A stretch of DNA of 64,000 nucleotides. Origin: Pedobacter frigidisoli. GTDB taxonomy: Bacteria; Bacteroidota; Bacteroidia; Sphingobacteriales; Sphingobacteriaceae. Position 1 is the stretch's first letter. Each line of letters opens with the position of its first letter. The position numbers and the translations under genes were made by a program. Location: assembly GCF_004331675.1 (NCBI RefSeq), contig NZ_SJSN01000014.1:80711-144710 (forward strand). The letters run 5' to 3'. The notes beneath the pieces were generated by a model, which worked only from the letters and a program-made list of their open reading frames with translations, was not told where the DNA came from and did no database searches. This document shows positions 34,384-42,364 of the stretch, one piece after another.

Positions 34384-34791
34384 ATGGATAGAGAAGAGCT
34401 ATTAAGCGCAACGCCAGAAGATAGCGGGGAACCGAAAAAACAAGAGAGTCCGCTTGTAAGTTTAGAAAAGGATTTAGAGTTTTATGCCGATGCCATAAAA
34501 GAGGTTGCGATTGAGATTATGGTGGAAGGAATATCTACCCATCCCATCTTTATTGCGCATCAGCACGAAGTGAGTATTGGCGAATTAATCTTGAACAAGG
34601 AAGAATTAAATACAAATTGGAGTATTCAGGCTTCAACTTTAGAAGAATTTGTTGAAAAAGGAATCATCAATAAGGAAAGAAAGGAGCCGTTTTTAAAGGT
34701 TTACAAAAAGCCAGAGAATTTTATGTGTGTTTTTGTTATTGTTCCAGAAGGTGCAAACTTTATTTATTACCCTTATAAGGTTAAAAGCTAA
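34384..34791 (+). CDS. conserved hypothetical protein, cytoplasmic
   Basis: 135 residues, acidic at the N-terminus, no signal peptide or membrane segment. The middle part (LEFYADAIKEVAIEIMVEGI, then HPIFIAHQHEVSIGE) and the end (MCVFVIVPEGANFIYYPY) suggest a compact alpha/beta domain. Not recognised as a named family. It lies 132 bases after rlmD across an inverted repeat, on the same strand. Confidence 0.75.
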   Translation: MDREELLSATPEDSGEPKKQESPLVSLEKDLEFYADAIKEVAIEIMVEGISTHPIFIAHQHEVSIGELILNKEELNTNWSIQASTLEEFVEKGIINKERKEPFLKVYKKPENFMCVFVIVPEGANFIYYPYKVKS

Positions 34792-34810
34792 AATACCAAA
34801 GCTGAAAGCT

Positions 34811-34852
34811 CGAGATTACAGCATCCGTGTAATCAATAAATCAGTGTAATCA
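34811..34852. repeat. GATTACA / GTGTAATC repeat, second site
   Basis: GAGATTACAGCATCCGTGTAATC then AATCAGTGTAATCATC is a shortened relative of the inverted repeat at 22068-22140. Confidence 0.55.
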
Positions 34853-34855
34853 TCT

Positions 34856-34893
34856 AAAAAAAAAGAACGCCGCTTTGCATCCACAAAGCAGCG
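34856..34893 (-). terminator. rho-independent terminator of the GIN-domain gene
   Basis: Read on the minus strand: CGCTGCTTTG-TGGATG-CAAAGCGGCG followed by TTC and T9, 28 bases after the stop of the head GIN gene. Confidence 0.9.
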
Positions 34894-34920
34894 AGTCTAT
34901 CATTAACTAAACTAAAATTT

Positions 34921-35625
34921 TTAATTCACATGGTGAACATCGCCGCTTTTAGAGCTCGATGTTTTCTTAAGTGAAGCATTTCCCTTATAACTTACATCGC
35001 CACCGCCACTTGCTGCGGCTTCTAAGCCTTTATTTACATAAACATTTACATCAGACCCACCCGAGGCTTGAACTTTCGCATAATCGGTAATTAATTCAAA
35101 AGCGTCGATATCACTTCCGCCGCTAGATTGGATAGACATATTAGTCGCTTTTCCTTTCAAATCGAGATCGCTGCCACCGCTAGATTGGATTGATAGTTCA
35201 GTGCAAGCTACTGTCAATTTTAAATCTGATCCCCCCGAAGAACGAATAGCCAATTTATTAGTCTTAATTGAATTTTGAGAAAATACATCAGAACCACCCG
35301 ATGCAGCCAATGCTGTTAAGGTTTTGTAATTCACATAAGCTTTGATGATGCGGTTTTTGAACATGCCGCTCCAATTAATCCCATCTTTAAACTTAATGGT
35401 GATATTGCCTCCGCTTTGTTCAACAATAATATCTTTTAAGGTTTCCTCATCAGACTTTATACTTACACTTTCGCTACCACCTTGAGTGATATACAAATCT
35501 ATTCCGCTACTTACGCCAATGCTATTGAAGTTTTTTACAGGATAGTTTCTTGTCTCTTGCGCTTGAGCAACATAGCTGCTAAAAAGTACAAAAAGGAATG
35601 CGGATGATTTGGCAAATACTTTCAT
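34921..35625 (-). CDS. secreted head GIN domain (DUF2807) protein
   Basis: 234 residues with a signal peptide (ends VAQAQ at about 22) and a DUF2807 beta-solenoid body. Six turns carry the repeat SGGSD or SGGGD (for example AASGGSDVF, RSSGGSDLK, QSSGGSDID), with about 16-20 residues per coil. The start is the ATG at 35625, which gives a clean signal peptide; an upstream in-frame TTG is not needed. Function unknown; such proteins are abundant and secreted in Bacteroidota, possibly as adhesins or glycan-binding surface proteins. A strong terminator follows. Confidence 0.9.
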   Translation of the reverse strand: MKVFAKSSAFLFVLFSSYVAQAQETRNYPVKNFNSIGVSSGIDLYITQGGSESVSIKSDEETLKDIIVEQSGGNITIKFKDGINWSGMFKNRIIKAYVNYKTLTALAASGGSDVFSQNSIKTNKLAIRSSGGSDLKLTVACTELSIQSSGGSDLDLKGKATNMSIQSSGGSDIDAFELITDYAKVQASGGSDVNVYVNKGLEAAASGGGDVSYKGNASLKKTSSSKSGDVHHVN

Positions 35626-35754
35626 AGGTTTTGTTTTTTGGTTATTGATTAGACGCAACTACCAGCGAAACGTTGCAAGCAATCGAAATTATTTTTTAAA
35701 TAGTTTGAATATCAGCCTTAAAATCGTTCTTTTTGTATTCAATCCTTTTTATAC

Positions 35755-36261
35755 ATGGCATCGCAACTCCTTATCCTAAACAAGAAACAAATTCAGCAAA
35801 AGATAGATCGTATTGCATATCAGATTTTGGAAGATAACCTGAACGAGAAAGAAATTGTATTGGCTGGAATTTGGGATCGTGGCTATAAGTTGGCTGTTCG
35901 ATTAGAAAAGGTATTGAAAAAAATCTCTGGTTTTAAGTTAACCTTGCTCCGAATCGATCTTCAGAAAGAAAGCAGCAAACTCGTTGCAAAGACTGATTTA
36001 GATGAAAGTCACTGGAAAAACAAAGTTGTAATCATTGTTGATGACGTATTGAACAGTGGTAAAACTCTTGCTTATGGCTTGGGTGTGTTCCTAAATACGC
36101 CTCATAAAAAAATTCGCACGGTTGTGTTGGTAGATAGAAGTCATAAGATTTTTCCTATTGCAACCGACTTTGTTGGCCTTGAACTGGCTACCATTTTAAA
36201 AGAACATGTAGATGTAGTAATGGATGTTGAGGGTGAGGAAGATCGGGTTTATTTGAGTTAA
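35755..36261 (+). CDS. PyrR-like phosphoribosyltransferase-domain protein
   Basis: 168 residues of the type I phosphoribosyltransferase fold with the PRPP loop VVIIVDDVLNSGKTL at 91-105 and the downstream VLVDRSHKIFPI, which matches the PyrR signature. PyrR binds UMP and regulates pyrimidine genes in other bacteria and has weak uracil phosphoribosyltransferase activity. No pyr genes are adjacent, so a regulatory role here is uncertain; it may simply be a salvage enzyme. Confidence 0.85.
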   Translation: MASQLLILNKKQIQQKIDRIAYQILEDNLNEKEIVLAGIWDRGYKLAVRLEKVLKKISGFKLTLLRIDLQKESSKLVAKTDLDESHWKNKVVIIVDDVLNSGKTLAYGLGVFLNTPHKKIRTVVLVDRSHKIFPIATDFVGLELATILKEHVDVVMDVEGEEDRVYLS

Positions 36262-36286
36262 AGTTCTCCAAGGTACTTTTTTTGAT

Positions 36287-36383
36287 TTTTTTGGAAATGA
36301 CTGGTTCTACACTTTTGGCAATTTAAGCCCCGCTTTCCTTTCTGCCGAGAAAAACGGCATTCATCCAATCGGGTTTAGATAAC
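36287..36383 (+). repeat. frame repeat with hairpin cargo, copy D
   Basis: It begins TTTTTTGGAAATGACTGGTT, continues AAGCCCCGCTTTCC, has a short hairpin TGCCG-AGAAAA-CGGCA and ends ATCGGGTTTAGATAAC. It is a shortened member in which only the ends and a minimal hairpin remain. Confidence 0.72.
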
Positions 36384-36453
36384 TTTAGTACGTGCTAAAA
36401 ACTTACACAAGTCCACACTTGCAATTAACCTCAATTTTTTGCAACTTCCCATC

Positions 36454-37077
36454 ATGTATCATCCCCGAAAAAATACAATCATTTACAGCTTTTTCTCCTG
36501 GTACATTCAATTCATTATTAAGAAAGATTTTGCAGCTTTCAATTACAATCAAATAGAGGTAAAAAGTGATTCCTCAATTTTGGTTTTGGCTAATCATTTC
36601 AGTTGGTGGGATGGCTTTTTTCTGTTTTACATCAATAAAAAAGTGTTTAAGAAAGACTTTCACGTGTTGGTAAACGCAGAGAATTACAGTAAGGTCAGCT
36701 TTTTAAAATTTCTGGGAGCTTTTGCTGCAGAAAATAAAGGAAAAGACGTTTTGGAAACACTCAACTATGCCGGACAGCTTTTGGATAATCCCCAAAATTT
36801 GGTACTGGTTTTTCCACAAGGCAAATTATATTCCAATCATTTAAAGAACATCAGCTTTGAGAAAGGCGTAATGCAGATGATTAATGCCAGTCAGAAGAAG
36901 ATCAATGTGGTTTTTGCCGCAACATTTATCGATTATTTCTCCAAAAGAAAACCAACAGCGCATACTTATCTTCAAAATTGGGAAACTGAGGAATACATCA
37001 GTTTGCAATTATTAAAAAGCGCTTACAATAAACATTACGATCAATCGGTTGTTAAACAAACACAAATTACCGAATGA
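36454..37077 (+). CDS. lysophospholipid-type acyltransferase, first gene of a carotenoid operon
   Basis: 207 residues of the PlsC-like glycerolipid acyltransferase family, with the HX4D motif in NHFSWWDG (His48, Asp53) and the second motif FPQGK. The ATG at 36454 is used; an upstream TTG adds five residues without support. It overlaps the next gene by 4 bases. Because it heads an operon with a glycosyltransferase and CruF, it may acylate a carotenoid glycoside, as CruD does in green sulfur bacteria, but a phospholipid role cannot be excluded. Confidence 0.85.
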   Translation: MYHPRKNTIIYSFFSWYIQFIIKKDFAAFNYNQIEVKSDSSILVLANHFSWWDGFFLFYINKKVFKKDFHVLVNAENYSKVSFLKFLGAFAAENKGKDVLETLNYAGQLLDNPQNLVLVFPQGKLYSNHLKNISFEKGVMQMINASQKKINVVFAATFIDYFSKRKPTAHTYLQNWETEEYISLQLLKSAYNKHYDQSVVKQTQITE

Positions 37078-38171
37078 CGATTTTTATTTACGCAGTCTTA
37101 ATTTTCTTGGTCATCAGGTTTTCGGTTACGGTTTTCAATTTTCTCTCCAATCCGAAGTTGCCAAGAGTACTTAAACATTATCAAGATAAGGTTTCCATCT
37201 TAATTCCTGCTCGAGATGAAGCAGAAAATATTCTTCACTTACTCGAATCGATAAAAGATCAAGATTACACCAATTACGAGGTTATTGTTTTGGATGACGA
37301 TAGTAGCGACAATACTTTTGATTTAGTAAACAGCTTTTGCCAGAGAAATGATAAATTCAAGATATTTAAGGGAAAACAACTTCCTGCTGGGTGGCTGGGT
37401 AAAAATTATGCTTGTCAACAATTAAGCGAATTGGCTTCGGGGAAATATTTCCTCTTTGTAGATGCTGATGAATCAATAAAAAGAGGACTAATCAATAGCT
37501 TAATTAATAGAATGGAGATAGGAAGTTTGGCGTTAATAAGCATATTTACAAATCAGATTATGGAAACGCTGGGCGAACGATTAACCGTTCCCTTAATGCA
37601 TTTTATACTTTTAAATTTGCTTCCTTTACGTTTGGTCAAGCTATCTAAAAACCCAGCATTTGCTGCTGCAAGCGGTCAGTGCATGTTTTTCAAGGCAAAT
37701 AACTATATCGATAATCAATGGCATGAAAAGGTTAAGGAGCAGGTTGTGGAAGATGTGGAGATTATGAAGTTGGTGAAACAGGAAAAATTTAATGCCGAAG
37801 CACTTTTAGCCAACGGACTGATATATTGCAGGATGTATAAAAACCTTGGCGAAAGCTTAAATGGCTTTGGTAAAAATTTACTAGCAGGTTTTGGTAATAA
37901 CATCTTAATATTGCTATTTTACCAGCTTTTGGTAATTATTGGTCCTGCGGTTTTAATTTTAAACTTTAATGTAAGCTTGCTTGTATTACCAATAACCTTA
38001 ATTGTTTTAAGCAGAATAATGATCTCTTATTTATCAGGACAAAACGTTCTTGTGAATTTGATTTTGCATCCATTTCAGATGTTGTTCTTCTTAATTATTT
38101 CATTTATCTCAATAAAAAAACACCTATTTAAAACCAGCACATGGAAGGGCAGAAAGATCAAGACGATTTAA
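37074..38171 (+). CDS. membrane GT2 glycosyltransferase, probable carotenoid glycosyltransferase
   Basis: 365 residues: one N-terminal membrane helix, a GT-A domain with SILIPARDEAENI (41-53), the DDDSSDN sugar-nucleotide motif (74-80), the metal-binding FVDADE (128-133) and EDVEI, and C-terminal membrane helices (~280-355). The architecture matches CruC/CrtQ-like transferases. Overlaps of 4 bases with the acyltransferase and 31 bases with cruF show coupled translation. A hydroxyl made by CruF on a psi-end would be the natural acceptor; this is inferred from gene order. Confidence 0.85.
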   Translation: MTIFIYAVLIFLVIRFSVTVFNFLSNPKLPRVLKHYQDKVSILIPARDEAENILHLLESIKDQDYTNYEVIVLDDDSSDNTFDLVNSFCQRNDKFKIFKGKQLPAGWLGKNYACQQLSELASGKYFLFVDADESIKRGLINSLINRMEIGSLALISIFTNQIMETLGERLTVPLMHFILLNLLPLRLVKLSKNPAFAAASGQCMFFKANNYIDNQWHEKVKEQVVEDVEIMKLVKQEKFNAEALLANGLIYCRMYKNLGESLNGFGKNLLAGFGNNILILLFYQLLVIIGPAVLILNFNVSLLVLPITLIVLSRIMISYLSGQNVLVNLILHPFQMLFFLIISFISIKKHLFKTSTWKGRKIKTI

Positions 38172-38815
38172 AGGTTAAAAGAATTGCAGTTGCTGTAATT
38201 GTTATTTTTCATTTGGTTGGCTTGGTTGGGTTTTTAATTCCAGCTGCTCAGCCCTACTTTATTAAGCTTGTTCCTTTCCATTTGTTATTGATGTTTGCTT
38301 TAATCGTATTTTCTTACAATGCAGATGTTAAGCGGTTATTGCTCTTTGTCTGTGGAGTTTTTCTATGCGGCTTTTTAGTCGAGGTTTTAGGTGTGCATAC
38401 CGGAAAAATATTCGGCAGTTATTATTACGGAAATACCCTAGGTTACAAAATCGCAGCGGTTCCGCTATTGATGGGCGTTAATTGGGTTATTTTGATTTTT
38501 AGCATCGGGCAGATGATGAAAAGCTTAAAAATAAGGCATAGTATTTTAGCATCGGTTATTGGAGCAGTTCTTTTGGTCGTGCTTGATTTCTTTCTTGAGC
38601 CAGTTGCCATGAAATTTGATTATTGGCATTGGGATTGGCACCAAATTCCGGTTCAAAACTATATCGCTTGGTTTATTGTCTCGGTAATATTATTGAAGTT
38701 TTATTATGCCCTTGATTTAAAACAACAGAAATACATTGGCATAACGATGTTTGCTTCGCAGTTAATCTTTTTTGTTGTCTTATACATGACAACAGGAACA
38801 AATATTTTTGCTTAA
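38141..38815 (+). CDS. cruF: carotenoid 1,2-hydratase, CruF family
   Basis: 224 residues with about seven membrane helices and CruF hallmarks: EVLGVHTGKIFGSYYYGNTL and the acidic helix LDFFLEPVAMKFDYW near residue 150. CruF hydrates the 1',2' double bond of acyclic carotenoid ends, giving 1'-hydroxy groups used for myxol, flexixanthin-like and glycosylated carotenoids. The start lies inside the preceding gene (31-base overlap). Its presence implies that at least one end of the pigment stays uncyclised. Confidence 0.9.
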   Translation: MEGQKDQDDLKVKRIAVAVIVIFHLVGLVGFLIPAAQPYFIKLVPFHLLLMFALIVFSYNADVKRLLLFVCGVFLCGFLVEVLGVHTGKIFGSYYYGNTLGYKIAAVPLLMGVNWVILIFSIGQMMKSLKIRHSILASVIGAVLLVVLDFFLEPVAMKFDYWHWDWHQIPVQNYIAWFIVSVILLKFYYALDLKQQKYIGITMFASQLIFFVVLYMTTGTNIFA

Positions 38816-38820
38816 TTTTG
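38813..38820 (+). promoter_or_regulatory. possible internal promoter before ispH
   Basis: TAATTTTG fits TAnnTTTG, overlaps the cruF stop codon region and lies 7 bases before the ispH ATG. No -33 match is seen, so it may only be a sequence coincidence. Confidence 0.35.
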
Positions 38821-38827
38821 CAATACA

Positions 38828-39676
38828 ATGGGTTACAATCTACAAGTCGACATAGATAAATCATCAGGCTTTTGCTTTGGCGTAGTTTACGCTATAGAAA
38901 TGGCCGAGGATATTTTAGATAACGAAGGTTATTTGTATTGCCTTGGCGATATTGTTCATAATGATGAGGAAGTAGAACGCCTAACCAAACGCGGCTTAAA
39001 AATTATCGATCTCGATGTTTTAAAAAACCTGAGAGACGAAAAAGTGTTAATTAGGGCACATGGTGAGGCACCATCCACTTATCAACTTGCTTTAGAAAAT
39101 AACCTAACCTTAATCGATGCCTCTTGCCCTGTTGTACTGAAATTGCAGAACAGGATTAAAAATTCTCATGATGATGATGAGCAAGTTTTAATTTTTGGTA
39201 AACACGGACATGCAGAAGTAATCGGTTTACAAGGTCAAACAGATGGGAAAGCCATTGTATTTCAAGATTTAGCAGAATTGGATAACATTGAGTTGCCATC
39301 AAAATTTACTTTGTATAGCCAAACGACCAAAAGCACCGATAAATTTTATCACATTAAAGATGAGTTATTGAGTCGTGGTTACGATGTAAAAGCAAACGAT
39401 ACCATTTGCAGGCAGGTTTCTAATCGCTACGAAGAACTAGAAAACTTTGTGGTCAATTACGATAGAATTATTTTCGTTTCGGGAAAGAAATCTTCCAACG
39501 GAAAAGTGCTTTACGATGTTTGCAAAAAATATAACGATAACTCCTACTTCATTTCAAATGTGGAAGAGCTAGACCAATCTTGGTTTGCCGAAAATGATAA
39601 AGTTGGTATATGTGGAGCTACATCTACACCAATGTGGTTAATGGAAAAAGTGAAATCTGCATTAGAGCAATATTAG
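38828..39676 (+). CDS. ispH: 4-hydroxy-3-methylbut-2-enyl diphosphate reductase
   Basis: 282 residues. The iron-sulfur ligands are Cys16 (GFCFGV), Cys100 (DASCPVV) and Cys194 (DTICRQV); the catalytic Glu130 is in HAEVIG. IspH makes IPP and DMAPP from HMBPP in the last step of the MEP pathway. It is placed 12 bases after cruF in a carotenoid operon, so the supply of isoprenoid units and pigment finishing would be expressed together. An extra Cys precedes the substrate loop (CGATSTP), where many homologues have Ala. Confidence 0.96.
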   Translation: MGYNLQVDIDKSSGFCFGVVYAIEMAEDILDNEGYLYCLGDIVHNDEEVERLTKRGLKIIDLDVLKNLRDEKVLIRAHGEAPSTYQLALENNLTLIDASCPVVLKLQNRIKNSHDDDEQVLIFGKHGHAEVIGLQGQTDGKAIVFQDLAELDNIELPSKFTLYSQTTKSTDKFYHIKDELLSRGYDVKANDTICRQVSNRYEELENFVVNYDRIIFVSGKKSSNGKVLYDVCKKYNDNSYFISNVEELDQSWFAENDKVGICGATSTPMWLMEKVKSALEQY

Positions 39677-39748
39677 CCTTTTCTTATTTTTACGCAACAT
39701 TTTCCGATTCTTGCTGTTTAATAGACATATTCTATTTATAAACAAAAT

Positions 39749-40423
39749 TTGAAAACTGTTAACTCATTTACTGGAATTCTGGTCGCATTAACAGTAATTG
39801 CATGTTGGTTTGTTTCCCTTTATTTTCTGTTGAATTGGAATTTTGAATGGAGTAACCCACTAGTGTATTTGATGGTTTTTGTTCAGATGCATTTATATAC
39901 AGGTTTGTTTATTACCGCACACGATGCGATGCACGGCACAATTTCACCAAATAAAAGCATCAATAATTTACTAGGCTACATCTCCGTTTTTCTTTACGCA
40001 GGTTTTTTTTACAACCGTTTATACACGAAACACCATAAGCACCACAGTCAAGTTCATACCAGTGAGGATCCCGATTTTGCACCTCACGGCTTTTGGAAAT
40101 GGTATTTTAGTTTCATGATGAACTACGTTACCATCATTCAGCTGGTGATTATGGCAATAGCATTCAACGTTTTAAAAATTTGGGTCGATGAAAGGAATCT
40201 GTTGCTTTTTTGGGTTTTGCCATCATTGATTAGCACTTTTCAATTGTTTTATTTTGGCACCTATTTGCCGCACAAAGGCGAGCATGAAAATGAATACCAT
40301 TCCTCAACCCTCCAGAAAAATCATTTCGTCGCTTTTTTTACCTGCTATTTTTTTGGTTACCATTTAGAGCATCATCAAAAACCAAGCATGCCTTGGTGGC
40401 AATTGTACAAAACGAAAAGTTAA
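39749..40423 (+). CDS. crtW: beta-carotene ketolase-like protein, CrtW family (TTG start)
   Basis: 224 residues with four membrane helices and the histidine clusters of the CrtW/fatty acid hydroxylase superfamily: HDAMH (58-62), HHKHH (95-99, followed by SQVHTSEDPDF) and HLEHHQKPSMPWW (205-217), plus FGTYLPHKGEH. These bind two irons and introduce a 4-keto group on beta-ionone rings. The start is a TTG, since an in-frame stop precedes it and no ATG lies earlier; the TTG gives the usual length. It closes the carotenoid operon 72 bases after ispH. Confidence 0.88.
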   Translation: MKTVNSFTGILVALTVIACWFVSLYFLLNWNFEWSNPLVYLMVFVQMHLYTGLFITAHDAMHGTISPNKSINNLLGYISVFLYAGFFYNRLYTKHHKHHSQVHTSEDPDFAPHGFWKWYFSFMMNYVTIIQLVIMAIAFNVLKIWVDERNLLLFWVLPSLISTFQLFYFGTYLPHKGEHENEYHSSTLQKNHFVAFFTCYFFGYHLEHHQKPSMPWWQLYKTKS

Positions 40424-40433
40424 AATACTGAGA

Positions 40434-40566
40434 TTTTGGAAAGCAATGTTCTACGCTTTTATTTAAGTCAATCCCGCTCTCGCTATAATCTTTTTTGGCA
40501 AGACATATAAGTAACTGAATAGTAACTGCTTCAAAAAAGTATTACCGCTAAATCGGGTTTAGAAAC
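40434..40566 (+). repeat. frame repeat, copy E1
   Basis: It begins TTTTGGAAAGCAATGTTC, then AATCCCGCTCTCGCTATAAT, then AAAAAGTATTACCGC and ends ATCGGGTTTAGAAAC. The middle holds a direct repeat (AGTAACTGAATAGTAACTG) rather than a clear hairpin. It is arranged tail-to-tail with copy E2, 25 bases apart. No gene is seen in 40424-40838. Confidence 0.82.
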
Positions 40567-40591
40567 TTCTGTAATTGTAATAAACTGCGTT

Positions 40592-40716
40592 CATAAACCT
40601 GACTGTACGAAAATCCTTTTTGAAGTAATCCTTTAACAGAAAACAATCACTTTCACAAAAAGATTGTAGGAAAGGCAGGACCGCAGTAAAACAAAAGCTA
40701 CCGTCTTTGCTTTTCA
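40592..40716 (-). repeat. frame repeat, copy E2 (inverse of E1)
   Basis: On the minus strand it reads TGAAAAGCAAAGACGGTAG, then GTCCTGCCTTTCCTACAATC, then AAAAAGGATTTTCGTACAGT and CAGGTTTATG. It has the same order of landmarks as copies A and C, with point differences throughout. Confidence 0.8.
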
Positions 40717-40838
40717 GTTAAATTTTATGATTAATACTACTTTCTTTTGACTAAAACCTGTTTGGAATCATAAATTACCAATAGGTAAAAATCAATAAAA
40801 ACGCGATATTTGCGCAACAAAACATATTTTTTGATTAC

Positions 40839-41849
40839 ATGAGCAAAAAGGGAATTTTACTTGTTAATTTAGGAACACCCGATAGTACGGCTACCGCCGA
40901 CGTAAGAAAATACCTCGACCAATTTTTAATGGATGAACGGGTGATTGATATTCCTAAATTTAACAGAACGTTATTGGTGAAAGGAATTATTGTTCCTTTT
41001 CGCAGCCCGAAAACTGCCAAGTTATATCGAGAGATATGGAGTGAAAATGGCTCGCCGTTGCTTTTCTACAGCAAACTGCAAGCAAAAATGTTGCAAGAAA
41101 GATTAGGCGATGATTACCATGTTGAATTGGCCATGCGTTACCAAAGTCCATCGGTAAATGCTGCACTCGATAATTTGAAAGCAGGATTGGTAGAAAGCAT
41201 TCAAGTGATCCCGATGTTCCCGCAATATGCATCGGCAAGCTCTGGCTCGGTGATTCAATTGGTAATGGAGTTGGTTAGTAAATGGCAAACCGTACCACCA
41301 ATTTCCTTTATAAATTCTTTCCATGATAATGAATTGATGATTAAGGTTTTTGCAGAAAATGCCAGAAAACATGATATTGCAAGTTACGATCACATATTAT
41401 TTAGTTTCCATGGATTGCCAGAACGTCAGCTCTTAAAATGTGATCATACCGGGAATTACTGTTTAAAAAATGCCGATTGCTGCCAAACATTAAACGATAC
41501 CAATAAATTTTGCTACTCCGCTCAAGGACATGATACGGCAAGATTAATTGCCAAGGAATTAAGTATTTCGAGAGAAAATTATACCGTTTGTTTTCAATCT
41601 AGACTAGGAAAAGAACCTTGGGTTCAGCCTTATACAACCGATGTTTTAAAGAAACTCGCAGCAGATGGTAAAAAACGCTTGTTGGTTTTTAGTCCAGCTT
41701 TTGTAGCCGATTGCTTGGAAACGCTTTACGAAATTACAGTTGAATACCATGAGGAGTTTAGGGCTTTAGGCGGTGAAAAAGTGCAGTTGGTAGAAAGCTT
41801 AAATGATAGTCCGATATTTATTGAGGCGCTTGCCGGAATGGTTAAATAA
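40839..41849 (+). CDS. hemH: ferrochelatase with cysteine-rich segment
   Basis: 336 residues. The enzyme inserts Fe2+ into protoporphyrin IX as the last step of protoheme synthesis. Family landmarks: LLVNLGTPDS at 7-16, the active-site His191 in FSFHGLPER, and VCFQSRLGKEPWVQPYT. Residues 201-225 hold five cysteines (201, 208, 214, 215, 225) in the position where some bacterial ferrochelatases bind an internal [2Fe-2S] cluster. Monocistronic or co-transcribed with the gluconate kinase gene 8 bases downstream. Confidence 0.96.
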   Translation: MSKKGILLVNLGTPDSTATADVRKYLDQFLMDERVIDIPKFNRTLLVKGIIVPFRSPKTAKLYREIWSENGSPLLFYSKLQAKMLQERLGDDYHVELAMRYQSPSVNAALDNLKAGLVESIQVIPMFPQYASASSGSVIQLVMELVSKWQTVPPISFINSFHDNELMIKVFAENARKHDIASYDHILFSFHGLPERQLLKCDHTGNYCLKNADCCQTLNDTNKFCYSAQGHDTARLIAKELSISRENYTVCFQSRLGKEPWVQPYTTDVLKKLAADGKKRLLVFSPAFVADCLETLYEITVEYHEEFRALGGEKVQLVESLNDSPIFIEALAGMVK

Positions 41850-41857
41850 CTTCTGAA

Positions 41858-42364
41858 ATGGCGAGTTTTATTATCTTAATGGGTGTTTCTGGAAGTGGTA
41901 AAACCGTTGTAGGAAAAGCCTTGGCACCTAAGTTAAATGCAGAATTTATTGATGGAGATAACTTACATTCGCAACACAATGTAGATAAAATGGCCGCCGG
42001 AATTCCATTAACGGATGAGGATCGTTTTGATTGGTTACAGCTTATCGCGAAAGTTGGGCATGAACATGTTGGCCAAGGTACAAACTGCATTATTGCCTGT
42101 TCTGCCTTAAAAAAAGCTTACCGAGATATTTTAAGAGCAGATAATCCATCAATAAAATTCATTTACCTAAAGGGAAGTTACGATTTGATTTTTGATCGCA
42201 TTTCTAAACGCTCACACCAATACATGCCAAGTGGTTTATTACAAAGCCAATTTGATATTTTGGAAGAACCACAGAAAGATGAAAAAGACGTTTTTGTCGT
42301 TTCAATCGATCAAGAGATTTCGGAAATTGTAGAGGGAATTGTTAAGGCTAATTTGATTTCGTAA
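41858..42364 (+). CDS. gluconokinase
   Basis: 168 residues of the P-loop gluconate kinase (GntK) family: Walker A GVSGSGKT (9-16), the substrate region FIDGDNLHSQHNVDKMAAGI with PLTDEDRFDWL, and the lid segment HQYMPSGLLQSQFDILE. It phosphorylates gluconate to 6-phosphogluconate in the cytoplasm. It follows hemH by 8 bases and its end overlaps the converging waaA by 17 bases. No gluconate transporter is adjacent. Confidence 0.92.
   Translation: MASFIILMGVSGSGKTVVGKALAPKLNAEFIDGDNLHSQHNVDKMAAGIPLTDEDRFDWLQLIAKVGHEHVGQGTNCIIACSALKKAYRDILRADNPSIKFIYLKGSYDLIFDRISKRSHQYMPSGLLQSQFDILEEPQKDEKDVFVVSIDQEISEIVEGIVKANLIS

Noticed and set aside
34921..35625. CRISPR-like regular repeats in the GIN gene
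   Set aside because: The repeats are coding (SGGSD turns), vary in sequence and have no uniform spacers.
35626..35658. Upstream TTG start for the GIN protein
   Set aside because: The ATG at 35625 starts a standard signal peptide; the extension would bury it.
36439..36453. Upstream TTG start for the acyltransferase
   Set aside because: It adds five residues without support; ATG at 36454 is preferred.
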